DNA of 64,000 bases from Kappaphycus alvarezii (taxonomy: Eukaryota; Rhodophyta; Florideophyceae; Gigartinales; Solieriaceae): contig NADL03000523.1 of the NCBI GenBank assembly GCA_002205965.3, positions 434,001-498,000 on the forward strand, in the 5' to 3' direction. Numbering within the stretch: the first letter of the stretch is position 1; each line of letters opens with the position of its first letter. The notes below the pieces were generated by a model that saw nothing but the letters and a program-made list of their open reading frames with translations, was not told the origin of the DNA and searched no databases. Both the position numbers and the translations under genes were made by a program. Below are positions 48,513-59,737 of this stretch, in pieces.

Positions 48513-48929
48513 TTAGAGTAGTTCCTCTATCTCCGAGCGAATTGAAATTGAAATTTCTGTGTTTTTTGAACCGTTATTATGGGGTACGAGACTATCTTTT
48601 GCAATAGTGGAGTCTATATTTTGGTGATCTGAGATCAACTGTGCTTCCAAATTTTCACAGATAAAATTATACAGTAGAAAAGACGGACAATAATGATAGA
48701 ACTGCGTGAAACTGCAAGGTCGGGATTTTTTAAGATTCATCTCAAACAAACAAGAGCTTCTCATTGTATTGCATGGAAAAACTGCATTGTATAAAGTAAA
48801 ATCTCCAATTCTTTTGTATACAACTCTTTTGTAATACACCCTGATATATAGACTGGTAGTATCTACCACCTGCGGGAAGCACCGCTTATTTCTGAAGGGT
48901 TTTTTGCTTGAGCGCTTCCGTTTCCCCAT
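48513..48929 (-). CDS. Hypothetical 138-codon ORF with basic N-terminus
   Basis: Begins with ATG and a strongly basic N-terminus (MGKRKRSSKKPFRNKR) that could be a nuclear localisation signal, then an ordinary Tyr/Phe/Ser-rich sequence ending EIEELL. No family recognised. At this AT content a frame this long is uncommon but can occur by chance in 21 kb. Confidence 0.2.
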   Translation of the reverse strand: MGKRKRSSKKPFRNKRCFPQVVDTTSLYIRVYYKRVVYKRIGDFTLYNAVFPCNTMRSSCLFEMNLKKSRPCSFTQFYHYCPSFLLYNFICENLEAQLISDHQNIDSTIAKDSLVPHNNGSKNTEISISIRSEIEELL

Positions 48930-51823
48930 TTGCTTATGTTCGAGATTGGCGTCTGCAGGTCATTATATTACTTTTGATCGAGCTGGAGGAGGTTAGAAGG
49001 ATTTTTCTGAAGTCTGAAACTATCCCTGGAAAATACATTGCAGATGACTTTGGTTTCAGGCCCAAGAGATTCTTATGCAGAATTTGCGCAAAAAGTAGAA
49101 ATAAGTGTTTGTTGTCATAATTCTTTCTGAAAATGAATCGTTTTTTTTGTATTATGGGTTCAAACCCGTTTCTGTTTTCTCCTTTTCTTCTCTTTGAACC
49201 CCGTTAGGTCCCCTCAGCTAGAAGTTTCAGACGACGAGGTAATCTATGCATCATCCCCTCCTTTTTTCTAAATTTTCATGATAATTTTTTCCGTTCCTCG
49301 ACCTGAGGTTGTATTCTGAAACGATATTATCTACTTCAAACTTTGCAAAGGTGCTAAAATGAAGAAATGATGACGAAACTGACTTCTTTACAGGTACGAA
49401 TGCGGTGAAGAAACAATTTCTCACTGCAATCAGATTCTTTTTAAGAATTATTGAGAAAGACTGTGTGTATTTAAGTTAAGTAAAAACGACACCCAAAAGT
49501 ACACAGCTTTTTGGATATTATGAAGAAGTTGATTACTGTCAACGTAAATTATGTTATATGTGCTTTTCCGGTAAATAGTAGAAATTTAAAATTCGGAAAT
49601 GAGGAGGATCAGAGTTGGAGCGTACTCAATCCGTATATGGGGATCTCTTACTCTCTAAATTTACTCTATAGTTGCATATATCCCTGTTTTGCCTTTTGTT
49701 GACGTGGATCACATTGGAGTAAATAGTCTGGGAAATCTGTTTCGAGAGGATTAGTCGCCAATTTATAGAGAACAGAAACTTTGTTAACTAGTTCTTCAAG
49801 GAGAAATATCGGTTTCGGATATATTCAGTCGCACAAGAAATTTTTACTGTACCGGATGTTTTCTTCAGATCCATTTTGAGCTACACGTGTGATGAAACTT
49901 TCGGAAACTGTACATTGAGCGGTCGATTCATTAACCATGCCATAAAAACCAAGAAGGATCTGGATGTATGATGCGAGGATAGCTATTTGGACATGAAAGA
50001 GAGATATGACTGGTTTTTTTTGCGGAAGGTATCGAGAAAAGACCAAGGAAACTGAAGATGGAGTCGCACAACGGGAATTCGAAGATGGAGGGTAGATTTT
50101 TGATCCGTTCAAGCTCATATATTTTCCATTCCTATTGATGATTGATCTGAATGCATCTCTTTTGCAAGTAAATTCGAGCTGGTTCTGATTCGTCTTTCCT
50201 TGCTTATCTCCCTAACATAGAAGCCAGTCATATTCGCATTCATCTTTCCTGTTGGAGGTCGAGAGTAGAATCCTTTTTATTGGCGCGGATGCCTTGCTAG
50301 TTCATCCAGCCAATGAGCTTAAAATTTTGCGAGAGGTCATATTAATGAAGCTTTTACCCACTGCTCCGCTGAGTAGAACATGGAGTATGCTTATTTATAA
50401 ATGTTTAATGAATTTCCCTTGCCTCAGATGTAACCTAAATTGAGCCCTGAGTCTAGGTTTTTTATGGACTTAAGGAAGTTTATATTGCGCTAACAGTGAG
50501 TAAAACTATTCTAGTTGCTCTTGGTTGGCGATAAATGCACTTTTATACTCAAGTGTAGACTCTGTACTGTCTGGAGGCAGGCTTCTATGCACCTTTTAAA
50601 CATCTGCAAATCATTTTTGGAGTGACCACTCAGTCTTACTGTAGAAAAAAGATTATCTTAAACTTTTACTGACCTTCAAATGGAAAAAATGACAGTCATG
50701 CCCTTTAAAATGAAAGCAAGGAGATTTTCGGGTTACCGGTACAAGTAAGGTTTCCAGCTCTCTTTAAAACATAATTTTAGCTGCTTTAATGACTATGTTT
50801 CGTATTATTGACTATATATGTCATATATTTAAAGTTTATAGTTTAATATGGGACCTCTGTAAGTTTTCATTCAGTTAAAAGGCAGAAACATGTTTTTGAC
50901 AGAAAGCAATATCTGATTATCCTCTGTTTTCGTGGAAACGTACAACTAAAGCTTTTTAACTTCTCAAAAAAAGAAAAATAGATCCAAATGGAATCTTGTT
51001 GTGAAATTACGTGTGATTTTCAAGTAATTCATCTGATGAATGCTGCAGATAGACCAGAGAAAATGATACAACTCTAAGCAACAGGAGATATGTTTTGAAC
51101 TTACCGCGTAATTAATGGGGTGGTGAGAAAATGAACCTACAGATGAAAATATTTATGCTGAAAGGAATCGTCATAACTTTGCTAAACAAAATCAGAGCTC
51201 CTTGTGAGCGAAGAAAAGAGATATATATCCACTGAAGACATACAGGTATGGAGAAAGGACCTTACTGCGAATTATGAAATTAGTACAGTAGAAATGACTG
51301 CAAAAAAATCACTTCATTGACAAAGTCAATAGGTTTCAAGTTTTCTACAAAATTAAAACGAAGCCATTCCTGAAACGGAGTAAATTATCGACAAATACTT
51401 TAAGTGCCTGCAAAAGGGATATTATTTTACTTGAAATTTAGAAAATATATAGTCTTCTGACTTCTTCGCGTCCCTACATACTGTTTGACCGCACAAAGTA
51501 ATGGTGGGACATGACGAAACTTTATTTGAAGGCAAAGCTTGGACTGCACCCTCTTATCAATGGCATTTCAGTGCAATTATTTCCATAAAGAGATAAATAT
51601 CTTTCTATATACTTGGTATGTATGTGTAGGACTCCTTTGCTAAGGATATAACGGCGAGGCATTTTTCTAGCGAGTAAATTTCGACTTCCAATGGAAACCC
51701 TGTAAATTTTCTTAGAGCGCACAGACTTCTAAATGGAAACGAGTTACTAGAAAGGAGCTAGTAATTATAGATTCGTCTTCAATAAGTTTTAGCATAAGAT
51801 ACATCTGTAAGGGATTTTCGAAG

Positions 51824-51866
51824 TGTACAGGACCCAACCCATAAAATGTGGGTTGGGTCCTGTACA
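51824..51866 (+). other. Perfect 18-bp hairpin with 7-base loop
   Basis: Arms at 51824-51841 and 51849-51866 are exact reverse complements (tgtacaggacccaaccca and its complement), with the loop taaaatg. A further gtcctgt follows at about 51880, repeating part of the right arm. The stem is GC-rich inside AT-rich DNA. It is a candidate structured RNA, terminator-like element or minimal foldback element. Confidence 0.85.
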
Positions 51867-52585
51867 GGGCCACGCAGGGTCCTGTGAAAAAACTTACAGT
51901 ACAATCAGTTTTCTTCTGTTGAGGAGGAAAATTCTGACAATAATGATTTAGTGCTTAGTACTCTCAATTGCAAGTAAAGTCTTTTACGTTTACTCTTAAA
52001 TTCAGATGCATCACTTGAAACAAATAATGAAGTGAAGTCGTAAATGTATACATTACTGTTCTCTGATGGAAACAAGTAATTTTATCTCCCAGACTTTGTC
52101 AGTCGCCAGTCTAAACGAATTGGTACTCCGTTGTGTGGCAGAGAAACTTATGGTTCCACGGAATATTTAGGCTCAGCGATGATTTGTTCATTGCTTCAAC
52201 CATCGGTACATGTATTTAATATGACATTCAGATTTACAACTCCAAATGGGTTCCAGCCAATCCATAAATCTCAACGAAGAAACCCCCCTTTTTCCTTTTA
52301 GGCTCTGTTTCTTTCTTTTTCACTACTCAGAAATGCTCTATGGATAAATCATATTTCGTCTAGTACTACAGACAAAAAGGAATTTTGTTAGTGTGAAGTG
52401 CGAGTCGTCTACCAAAGCCAAAGATAATTGGTGGAAACAGTGCTACTGCCATAGAGGCATATAAAAGGATCCTAATTAGAGGGGAAATTTGGTGTGTTTT
52501 TCATGCATGAAAAATATGGTCAGCTATTCCCTAAGGGATGTCGTGATGGTAAAGGCTTACAATGTAAAGGGTTGGCGAGAAGTTG

Positions 52586-55370
52586 TCAAAACGCTACAAA
52601 GCTGACGGGAGGCCGGCCAACAGGTACGCTGCATTGGACATTACTGCTGCTGCGACGCTGTGTTAAGATTTCTTTGACCTTTGCGTAGGTCTCCCTTGCC
52701 CTCGTAGCGACGTTGCGTGCGACGTCGGTTAGCAACGCGTGGGCGTCCGGGTGCCATCCCCCGAGGGTAGAGATAGGGACGGGCACTAGCCTACTTCCGG
52801 CGGAAGACGCAATAAAGGACTCGTATCTTCTGTGTTTCGCCGTTCTTGCCGCGTTAAGCGAGGTGAGTGGGTTGAATGTCCTCACTCTCCTGTTCGAGGG
52901 CGCTAGGGGGTTGAGAAAGGTGACGTCGAAGAAGTCTGTTCTGCCAGTTCGTCCCATTGCGCGAATATCGGGTCTTGTGCGGTGGACCCATTCTCGCGGC
53001 TCGATGACTGGATGTCGCGCGGCTTTCATGAGATCGCTTGCCAATAAACGAACCTGACAGTCGTGTCTTCGCGTCCTCTCGCCCCCGTGTAAGCAGTGCA
53101 ACAGATGGTCGCCGAAACAGTCGAGAGTTTCGGGGAAGTTCCGCTTGGGGCGTGGTGTTCCCGGAGGGAAGAGCGGGACTTGGCAATAGTATTGGAACCA
53201 TATTGAGAATTCTCTTGGTTCAATGCTAGTCTTAAGGCCCGGCGATGGGGTGCAGTACTCCCAATCTTTCGCGCCGGGGAGCCCCATGGAGGCACGGAAG
53301 GCCTGCCGTCTATTGTCGCCCACATCGATCTCCTCTTGCACCCGCTCGTGGATGGCATCCGATAGTGTCTTCTGTGATGGTGTTTTGTTTGAGCAGAGGG
53401 CACTAAAGGGGATAATCCTGGACTGGGAGCAAGAGAGGGACCAAATCTGGTGCGCCTCGACGATTTCTCGGTACGTTGAGAGATCCGTAATTGCCGCTGG
53501 GAGGAGGGCTGCACACAGCCTGTTGGACGCTGCGCTGGAGGCGAGGAAGGCTGCAGCTGCAATTGACTTCGCCGAAGTGAGTCCAATTCCCAGTGATGGC
53601 TTCTTGGCGGTGATCGGTTTCATGGGCAACTGCAGTTCTCGAAATATGTCGGGGTCGAGGACGCCCCCAGCCAGTGTGCGCACACAGTTCTCCATCATTG
53701 CATCGAATATTGCAGCGCCTTCCGCAGTGCAAGCTGGTGGCACTACCCGTAACAGGTATCCGAGCTTACAGACCCCGAAATAGTTGCGCAGGAGCTGGAA
53801 CGCGATGTGCGTGTTCCCCAAGGCGATGATAGTGTCGAGGAACGGCTTCAGGGACTTCACATGGCCTGTGAAGTGCTGTTGGGTAAACCGGTTAGTGCCA
53901 ACCGGAGCGTTCAGGACAACTGTGCCCTCGCTGTACTCCTGTGTGAGTTCTCTTGGATAGAGGCGTTGCACTGACTCCAGTGGTGGAGTTGGCCACCAGA
54001 TTCTGCATTTCGGCACTGCTAGGTGCAGACCCCGAGCTGTGGCCTCTGGCGATGACAAGATGTCCAGTGCCTTGCGGAGCTGGTCGTGTTTTGCGATGAT
54101 GTACCCATCATCATGGTACCAGAGTTGAAACAGCAGGTTGCCGAGTTGCTGCTCTTCGTCATCCCCTGATTTCAATAACCATTGGATTTTGAGGATAACG
54201 GGGTGCAGCGCAAGATCGAAAAGGAGCCCACCGAGATTGTCCCCTTGTTGCGTTCCTTGCACGCTCCGGATTATATGGCTGCCAAACCACAAGAAAGCGG
54301 GCTCATGTGCATAGCAGTATGCCACCCACGGGAACAGGTCGGGGAACTGGTGTTTGACTGCTGCCAGGAAAGCTGTCCGACTGCACAAATTGAATGCATT
54401 TTTGAGATCAACAGTCAGCAATGCGTATTCGGAGGTGTGCCCGAACTTCTGTACGACCCTTCGGACTCCATGGACGACGGTATCAGTGCCGGATCGGGTA
54501 GCAATGCCAACCTGCAGCGGTTGTAGGTATTTAGCTGCTCTCGCGGAGGCTCTTGTCATCAGGCAACTACCAGTCAATCTGCGCAGCGTTTCTCCTACGG
54601 CTATTGGCCTGGGTGTCAGGTCTTTCTTGGCCAAAGGGGTTAGGGGCGCTCCAGCTATCCAAGATGCAAGAGCGGCTGGGGCCTTGCCGGCTGCTAGGGT
54701 GTTCACCAGTTTAGACAAGGCTGCCAAAAATCCGGACGGGCCAGATGAACACGGGGCTCGCAGAAGTTCGACGAGGTGGCAAGGTTTGAGACCAGAACCC
54801 CCCGCAGAGGAACCTGGTTTAAACCCACGAACAGCATCGAGCACCTCCTTCTCCGTGAAGTCGCGGAAGGGCGAGATATTGTTTAGTGGGGTGTGGTGCG
54901 CTGCCTCGTCGTTGGGAGCTTGTTGCGGGTGCTTCGCGAGGAGTGCCTGGACGACCTCGGGGGTGGGTGGTAAGACGCCCAACGAGCCGAGCGCCTGTGC
55001 TGCCTTTCCATAGGCCCCCTCCTTGGCCAGTTTAGTAGCTCTGCTGATATTTACCCGTTGCTGGTCGGAGATAGGCGGCGTAGCCGCAGCGCGTGGGGGA
55101 GACGTACTGACGGCCTGTGCCCACAAAGTCATGTATTGGCCGGAGGTCCATAGTTCTACCCGCTCTTTCATTGCTTCTGCGATCGATTGCGGGCGGCGTT
55201 CGAGAGAACAGGAGCTGGGGAGGGACATGTCCGAAAACATCACTGCCGGAAACAGGAACACTTTGGCAAATGTCTGCACTCGCTGGGGTTGTCCAGATGT
55301 GCAGGCGGCAACTGCCTCCTCCATTGTCTTGGCATACAACTCGGCGAGTAGTCCCCGGAATTTTGTGGGA
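52586..55370 (-). pseudogene. LINE copy 1, reverse transcriptase and RLE endonuclease
   Basis: Numbered in the 1035-codon frame (about 55693-52586): FRDFTEKEVLDAVRGFKPGS (277-296, start of the RT), RPIAVGETLRRL (362), VDLKNAFN (428), GTQQGDNLGGLLF (480), the catalytic box YHDDG (526-530; YHDD in all copies, in place of the commoner YADD), a thumb region, GDHLLHC (861) and the endonuclease RPDI (907) followed by TDFFDV (919). The cysteines that precede GDH in the other copies (C-x4-C) are Arg and Phe here, so the zinc knuckle is lost. The remainder of both enzymes looks intact. Confidence 0.88.
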
Positions 55371-56268
55371 TATGTGCCATGACGGGAGTGTGCGTTGTGA
55401 ATATGTCTTGGATAGGTGGCAGTGGCTGTATCTCCGGTGTCAATGGTTGAGCGTCTGCCTCTGGTGGCAATGGTTGAGCGACTACCGCGGGTGCTGGTGA
55501 TGAAAGAGCCGCGGGGACAGGGGCCTTTGGTGGGGGAATACAAGGTGTGGTACACCCAGTATTTGCCGGTGGGGCTGGGTCGTTTGGGACGGGGACTGGA
55601 GAGGCTGTCGTCGGCGGCAATGGGCTGCGCAGTTGTGTCTTGTGTAGTGATAGGTACCGCCTCGGCGCCGTATGGACTGTGCATCTTGGGCACTTTGAGT
55701 AGGAGAACTCGAAGAGGCCGTTTGCCGTCGGGCCGGAAACCTTAGAGCCTATGTACTGGTTGTGACAACCACAGTACCAGTAGCCCACCTGTGCGAGATA
55801 GCTCATCAACTTGCCGTGCTGATGCGCCTTTGGTTGTCCCATCTTGGACCCGACGCTGTGTGTAGTACGAAGGTGGGCCAGTAGACTGGCGACTGTTCGT
55901 ATTCCCGGCCTCAGCGATGGGCACAGCGGGCAATACCCGGGCCTTGGTGGTAGCCTTGTCGAGGTGGTGCCTGACATCGGGCTTTCTGACAGCCATTTTC
56001 CGTCATCCCCTTCGATGGGCTTGTGTTCTAGGTGGCGCAAGTGCTCCATGATTACAGTATGTCCGAAAGTGGCCACGTGGAGGCTTACTAACAAATTTCC
56101 GCCTCCCTGAGGTCTTAAACCAGTGCACCCTACTAAACGATTAGACTTATTACAGTGCTGTATGCCAAACCTCGGGACTCCGATCCTGTACGCCGGTATG
56201 CACCTCGGACCTCCTTTTTCAACAGTGTAATTGTCACCAAACCTGGGTTCCAGGTGGCCACGTGTAGT
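55240..56268 (-). pseudogene. LINE copy 1, N-terminal zinc-finger region (upstream of frameshift)
   Basis: The frame is open back to about 56268; ATG candidates include 56049 (MEHLRHLEHKPIEGDDG). It shows a C2H2 finger (CPLCPSLRPGIRTVASLLAH then LRTTH), a Cys/His group (YWYCGCHNQYIG, then SKCPRC) and a proline-rich linker of about 90 residues. Near HIPQ at about 55365 the frame must shift to continue into LLAELYAKTMEEA of the RT-bearing frame. N-terminal C2H2 fingers followed by RT and RLE are usual for R2-like proteins, where they bind target DNA. Confidence 0.75.
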
Positions 56269-56269
56269 T

Positions 56270-56757
56270 GATCAAAAAATTGACCGTTTCAATATTCGAA
56301 CTTGCCGGCGGAGTTCAGCTCTTGGGAAGTGAGGATCGGCGGCGGGGGAGGAGAAATGTTGGACGCCTACAGCGTAATCGCCTCTCGAGTAGCCAAAAAG
56401 AGGTGGAGATGCGAAAGCTGAAATGTGGTGTGTTGGCGGAAGGCGGGTGTTGGGCGTTGACCATCAAAGTGAGAGTAGCGTGATACTTACACCAGATGAA
56501 CGCGGTGGAAGGAGAATGTCAGTGGGAAAACAAAGGAAATCGCATTGCGAGGTCAGCTTGTTGAATGGCACCGCCCGCCTCGTGGCGGCTCCTCGCGGCC
56601 CGCGCAACGACGGGGGGACGAAGAGGGGGCGGGGGAGGAATGGAGGGAAGGGAATTAGGGGATTTTGTCTAGCTAGTGAAGCTCCAGTGCGTCTTTGGCA
56701 GTGGTAGCGTGGTTGCCCATAACGTGACGAGACGGTAGAATCATTCTAATTAGAGTG
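56270..56757. other. G-rich sequence without recognised gene
   Basis: GC-rich with G runs on the + strand (56330-56360, 56610-56660). Short open frames only, with no recognisable domains. It lies between the 5' side of LINE copy 1 and the ORF at 56759. Confidence 0.4.
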
Positions 56758-56758
56758 T

Positions 56759-57034
56759 TTGGATATTTTGGGAATCATTACTTTTCCGATGGATTTACAA
56801 GACGTTTTACAAATAAGGTACTTGAATCGTTGCCTAACGGCTAACTTGGTATCATCCAGCTTATATGTTAGAGTAATCGAAGCCCCAGTGGCACTTCTCG
56901 AAGGTTTGGATGAGACACCCATCGTACCTTGGGTAACAAAGGACCTCATTACGCGCACCAAGAATGGTGAGCCTGTAAGTACCCATAATTATGGGTCAAT
57001 CTTTTGGGTTTGGTGGGGTTTGCCACATACTTGA
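56759..57034 (+). pseudogene. Unidentified ORF, possible first exon ending at GTAAGT
   Basis: A protein-like stretch (first ATG at about 56789: MDLQDVLQIRYLNRCLTANL, then VRVIEAPVALLEGLDETPIV) runs to NGEP, immediately followed by the perfect 5' splice-site sequence gtaagt at about 56976. About 100 bp later the 5'-truncated LINE copy 2 begins. This may be a host exon whose intron was hit by the LINE. No family recognised. Confidence 0.3.
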
Positions 57035-57079
57035 AATTTTCTTTGAATTTTTTCTGTTGAAATTTTCGCATTGGGCACT

Positions 57080-59565
57080 GCGGCTCACTTCTCGCCAAGC
57101 ACCCGCAACAGGCTCCCCACAGTGACAGCGCGCCCTTCCACTCCACCTCAGACTACTGCTGTGTTCCGTGATTTCACTGCGGAGGAGATCCTCGTCGCTG
57201 TAAGAGGTTTCAAACCGGGATCACCTGCCGGCAGCTCAGGGCTGAGGCCTAATCACCTGGCGGAACTGCTACGAACTCCTACTTCATCCAGACAGTAGGG
57301 GTTTTTAGCTGCACTTGCCAGAACGGTGAACATTTTGGCAGCAGGGAAAGCCCCAGCCTCACTAGCCCCATGGATCGCGGGTGCCCCTCTTACACCGCTC
57401 GCAAAGAAGGACGGTACACCTCGCCCAATCGCCGTGGGCGAAACACGGCTTCGACTAGTTGGCAGTTGCTTAATGAAAAGGACTACGCCAAGAGCAGCAC
57501 AGCACCTTCAACCGCTCCAAGTGGGAATCGCAACCCGTTCTGGAACTGACACAGTTGTGCACGGCGTCCGAAGGGTTGTTCAGAAATTTGGGACGAGTTC
57601 TGATTACGGGATGCTCACAGTAGACCTCAAGAACGCCTTCAATTTGTGCAGTCGGCCCTTTTTTCTCGAAGCTGTCAGGACGTCATTCCCAGAACTGTTT
57701 CCGTGGGTCTCGTATTGCTATGCAAATGCGCCGGCGTACTTGTGGATTGGTCGCCATATTCTCCGAAGCGTGCGTGGAACACAACAGGGGGACAATCTTG
57801 GCGGGCTCCTTTTCGACTTAGTTCTGCACCCCCTAATACTCAAAATCCAGGAGCTTTTGGACTCTGGTTCTGGGGAAGATGAGACCATGGGCCAACTGTT
57901 GCTCCAACTATAGTATCACGATGACGGGTACATTATCGGGCGTCACGAACAACTTCTCCGAGCCGTCGACATCCTTTCTTCGCTGGACGCCACTAGCAGG
58001 GGTCTGCACCTCTCTTTGTCAAAATGCAAGGTCTGATGGCCGACGGCCCCTCCAGAGTCCGGTCAGCGCCTCTACCCGAATGTCCTCAAACAAGAGTATA
58101 GTGAGGGCACACTTGTCCTCAACGCTCCAATTGGCACAGAGACCTTCACCAAGAGAACTTTCTCCACGCACGCGAATTCCCTCGAACCGTTCCTTGAGGC
58201 CATCATTGACCTCGAGAATACGCAAATAGCGTTCCAGCTGCTCCGAAATTGCTTCGGAGTCTGCAAACTCGGCTACTTATTGCGCGTAGTCCCGACGTCG
58301 TCCACCGCCGAGGGCGCTGCCATGTTTGACGATATGATGGAGCGCTGCGTCCGCACACTGGCAGGGGGGGGTTTTGGATTCAGAGGTCTTCCGTGAACTT
58401 CAATTCCCGGTGAAACCACTGGATGCGAAGCGGCCCTCCCTTGGGATCGGATTCACCTCTGCCAAAAACATCGCCGCGGCCGCCTTCCTCGCCTCCAGAG
58501 CGGCCGCCAACAGGTTGTGCAAAGTGAAAATGGGGGGTTAATTTACTGTGGTAGATATGTGGGTTGGTACCCAGTAAATTTGTACCGGAGCGTAGATACC
58601 GTATATTGGCCAAGCCATTTGCGAAACCGTACTGTGCAAAGTTGTTCTGCCCGCTCCTATCAGGAGCCTCGCCATCTACAACGACGCTTTGGACGCCCAC
58701 CGGAATTGGTCACTTTCCTGTCTGCAGTCAAGGATTCTACCATTTAGTGCCTTTTGCTCACGCAATACACCATCGCAAAAGAAACTAACAGGCGCAAACC
58801 ATGCAGCTGTGCAAGAAAGCATTTCCCCCGGTGATCAAAGAAGGGAGGCATTCCGCGCCTCCATGGCCCTCCCGGGCTCCAAGGAATGGGTGTACTAGGC
58901 CCCTTGCCCCGGCCTCAAGACGAGTACTGACCCCCGCGAATTCGCGATGTGGTTCCAATACTTCTGCCAAGTCCCGCTGTTCCCTTCGGACGTGCCCTGC
59001 CCAAAACGTAACTGCCCCGGAACCCTCGACTCCTTCGGGGATCACCTCCTTCACTGCAGACATGGTGGGCACAGGAATCGACGGCATGACAATCAAGTGG
59101 CCCTCTTTGTGCAAGACCTGCAGAAAGCGGGCCGTCACCCCGCCGTCGAACCGCGGGACGGGGTCCGTCGCACGAGGCCAGATATCCGGGCAATGGGAAG
59201 CAGTGGAGGTATGGACTTCTTTGACTTGACCTTCGTCAATCCACTGGCGCCCTCCCACAGGAGGGCCCAAACCTTTACTCCCCTCACCTAGCTCAATGCT
59301 GCCGCCTCTGCGAAGCATAGAAGATATGATTCTTTTATTGCAACATCCGTGAGTAGGCTTGTGCCTATTCCTATATCTACTCTCGGAGCGTGGCACCCGG
59401 ACGCTTATAGGGTGCTAACCGACGTCGCGCGGACGTGGCCGTTGGGGAGGCATATGGTAAAGTCCGTGCGGTACTTACTCAGAGGCACGCTGCCGCGGCC
59501 GTAAGTCCAACGCAGCCTGTCTGCTGGGAGGCTTTGAGCCAGCTTTTTAGGGGGGAAAAATTGGT
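57080..59565 (+). mobile_element. RLE-type LINE, copy 2, 5'-truncated and decayed
   Basis: It starts abruptly at the RT entry (FRDFTAEEILVAVRGFKPGS) and lacks the whole N-terminal region, which is typical of 5' truncation. It keeps RPIAVGE, VDLKNAF, GTQQGDNLGGLLF and YHDDGYIIG, the zinc knuckle (CPKRNC then GDHLLHC), RPDI and FFDLTFVNP. It is broken by stops, including a TAG in place of the Trp before YHDD (57912) and a TGA after SKCKV (about 58035), several frameshifts, and a 107-bp insertion at 58526. The 3' end of the ORF lies near 59560. Confidence 0.85.
58526..58642 (+). mobile_element. 107-bp insertion with 10-bp target duplication in LINE copy 2
   Basis: Compared with copies 1 and 3, copy 2 has extra sequence between 58526 and 58632. 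It is flanked by the perfect 10-bp direct repeat TGTGCAAAGT (58516-58525 and 58633-58642). Removing one repeat plus the insert restores the collinear LINE protein (NRLCKVVLPAPI). The ends of the insert (gaaaatgggg and gaaaccgtac) are not obvious inverted repeats. TSDs of 9-10 bp are typical of Mutator-like elements, so it may be a tiny non-autonomous element. Confidence 0.75.
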
Positions 59566-59737
59566 TTTACTTGAATGGGTGAATGGGGCTTACAGTCGAA
59601 TGGGTTGGTATACTTAATTTTCCTGCCAGGAGCAATCACAGACTAGGACTACTGTAAATAGGGTAACCATTTACAGTACATACCCTCAGAACAGAGGTTC
59701 TCTGGAATACACTGTATACACAATTTCAAGTTGTGGC

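Larger units (their letters stand above)
31370..52550. other. 21-kb AT-rich region, nearly devoid of coding signal
   Basis: Visibly AT-rich throughout, with no recognisable transposon protein, organelle gene, rRNA or tRNA on either strand. Almost all open frames are shorter than 100 codons, as expected by chance at this composition. The borders are abrupt: coding-like remnants end near 31365, and the LINE ORF begins at 52586. I see no long direct or inverted repeats and no tandem array inside. It could be introns of a large gene, decayed repeats, or an integrated foreign segment; the sequence alone does not tell. Confidence 0.6.
52586..56268 (-). mobile_element. RLE-type non-LTR retrotransposon, copy 1, almost intact
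   Basis: A single long coding region on the minus strand: N-terminal zinc fingers, proline-rich linker, reverse transcriptase and a PD-(D/E)XK restriction-like endonuclease. This is the architecture of the early-branching R2/R4/NeSL/CRE group of LINEs, which nick a target site and reverse-transcribe their RNA there. The frame is open from about 56268 to 52586 with one frameshift near 55365. Both sides lack a recognisable poly(A) tail or target duplication. It is the best preserved of four related copies at 52.6-63.8 kb. Confidence 0.85.

Noticed and set aside
49140..49175. gggttcaaaccc resembling a tRNA B box
   Set aside because: No A box and no cloverleaf arms at the right distance upstream. 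The word is a simple palindrome.
31370..52550. AT-rich region as organelle DNA inserted in the nucleus
   Set aside because: No mitochondrial or plastid protein, rRNA or tRNA could be read in any frame, which 21 kb of organelle DNA should show.
52713..55745. Several plus-strand ORFs of 100-220 codons over LINE copy 1
   Set aside because: They overlap the minus-strand RT/endonuclease frame, have no domains, and reflect GC-rich codon complementarity.
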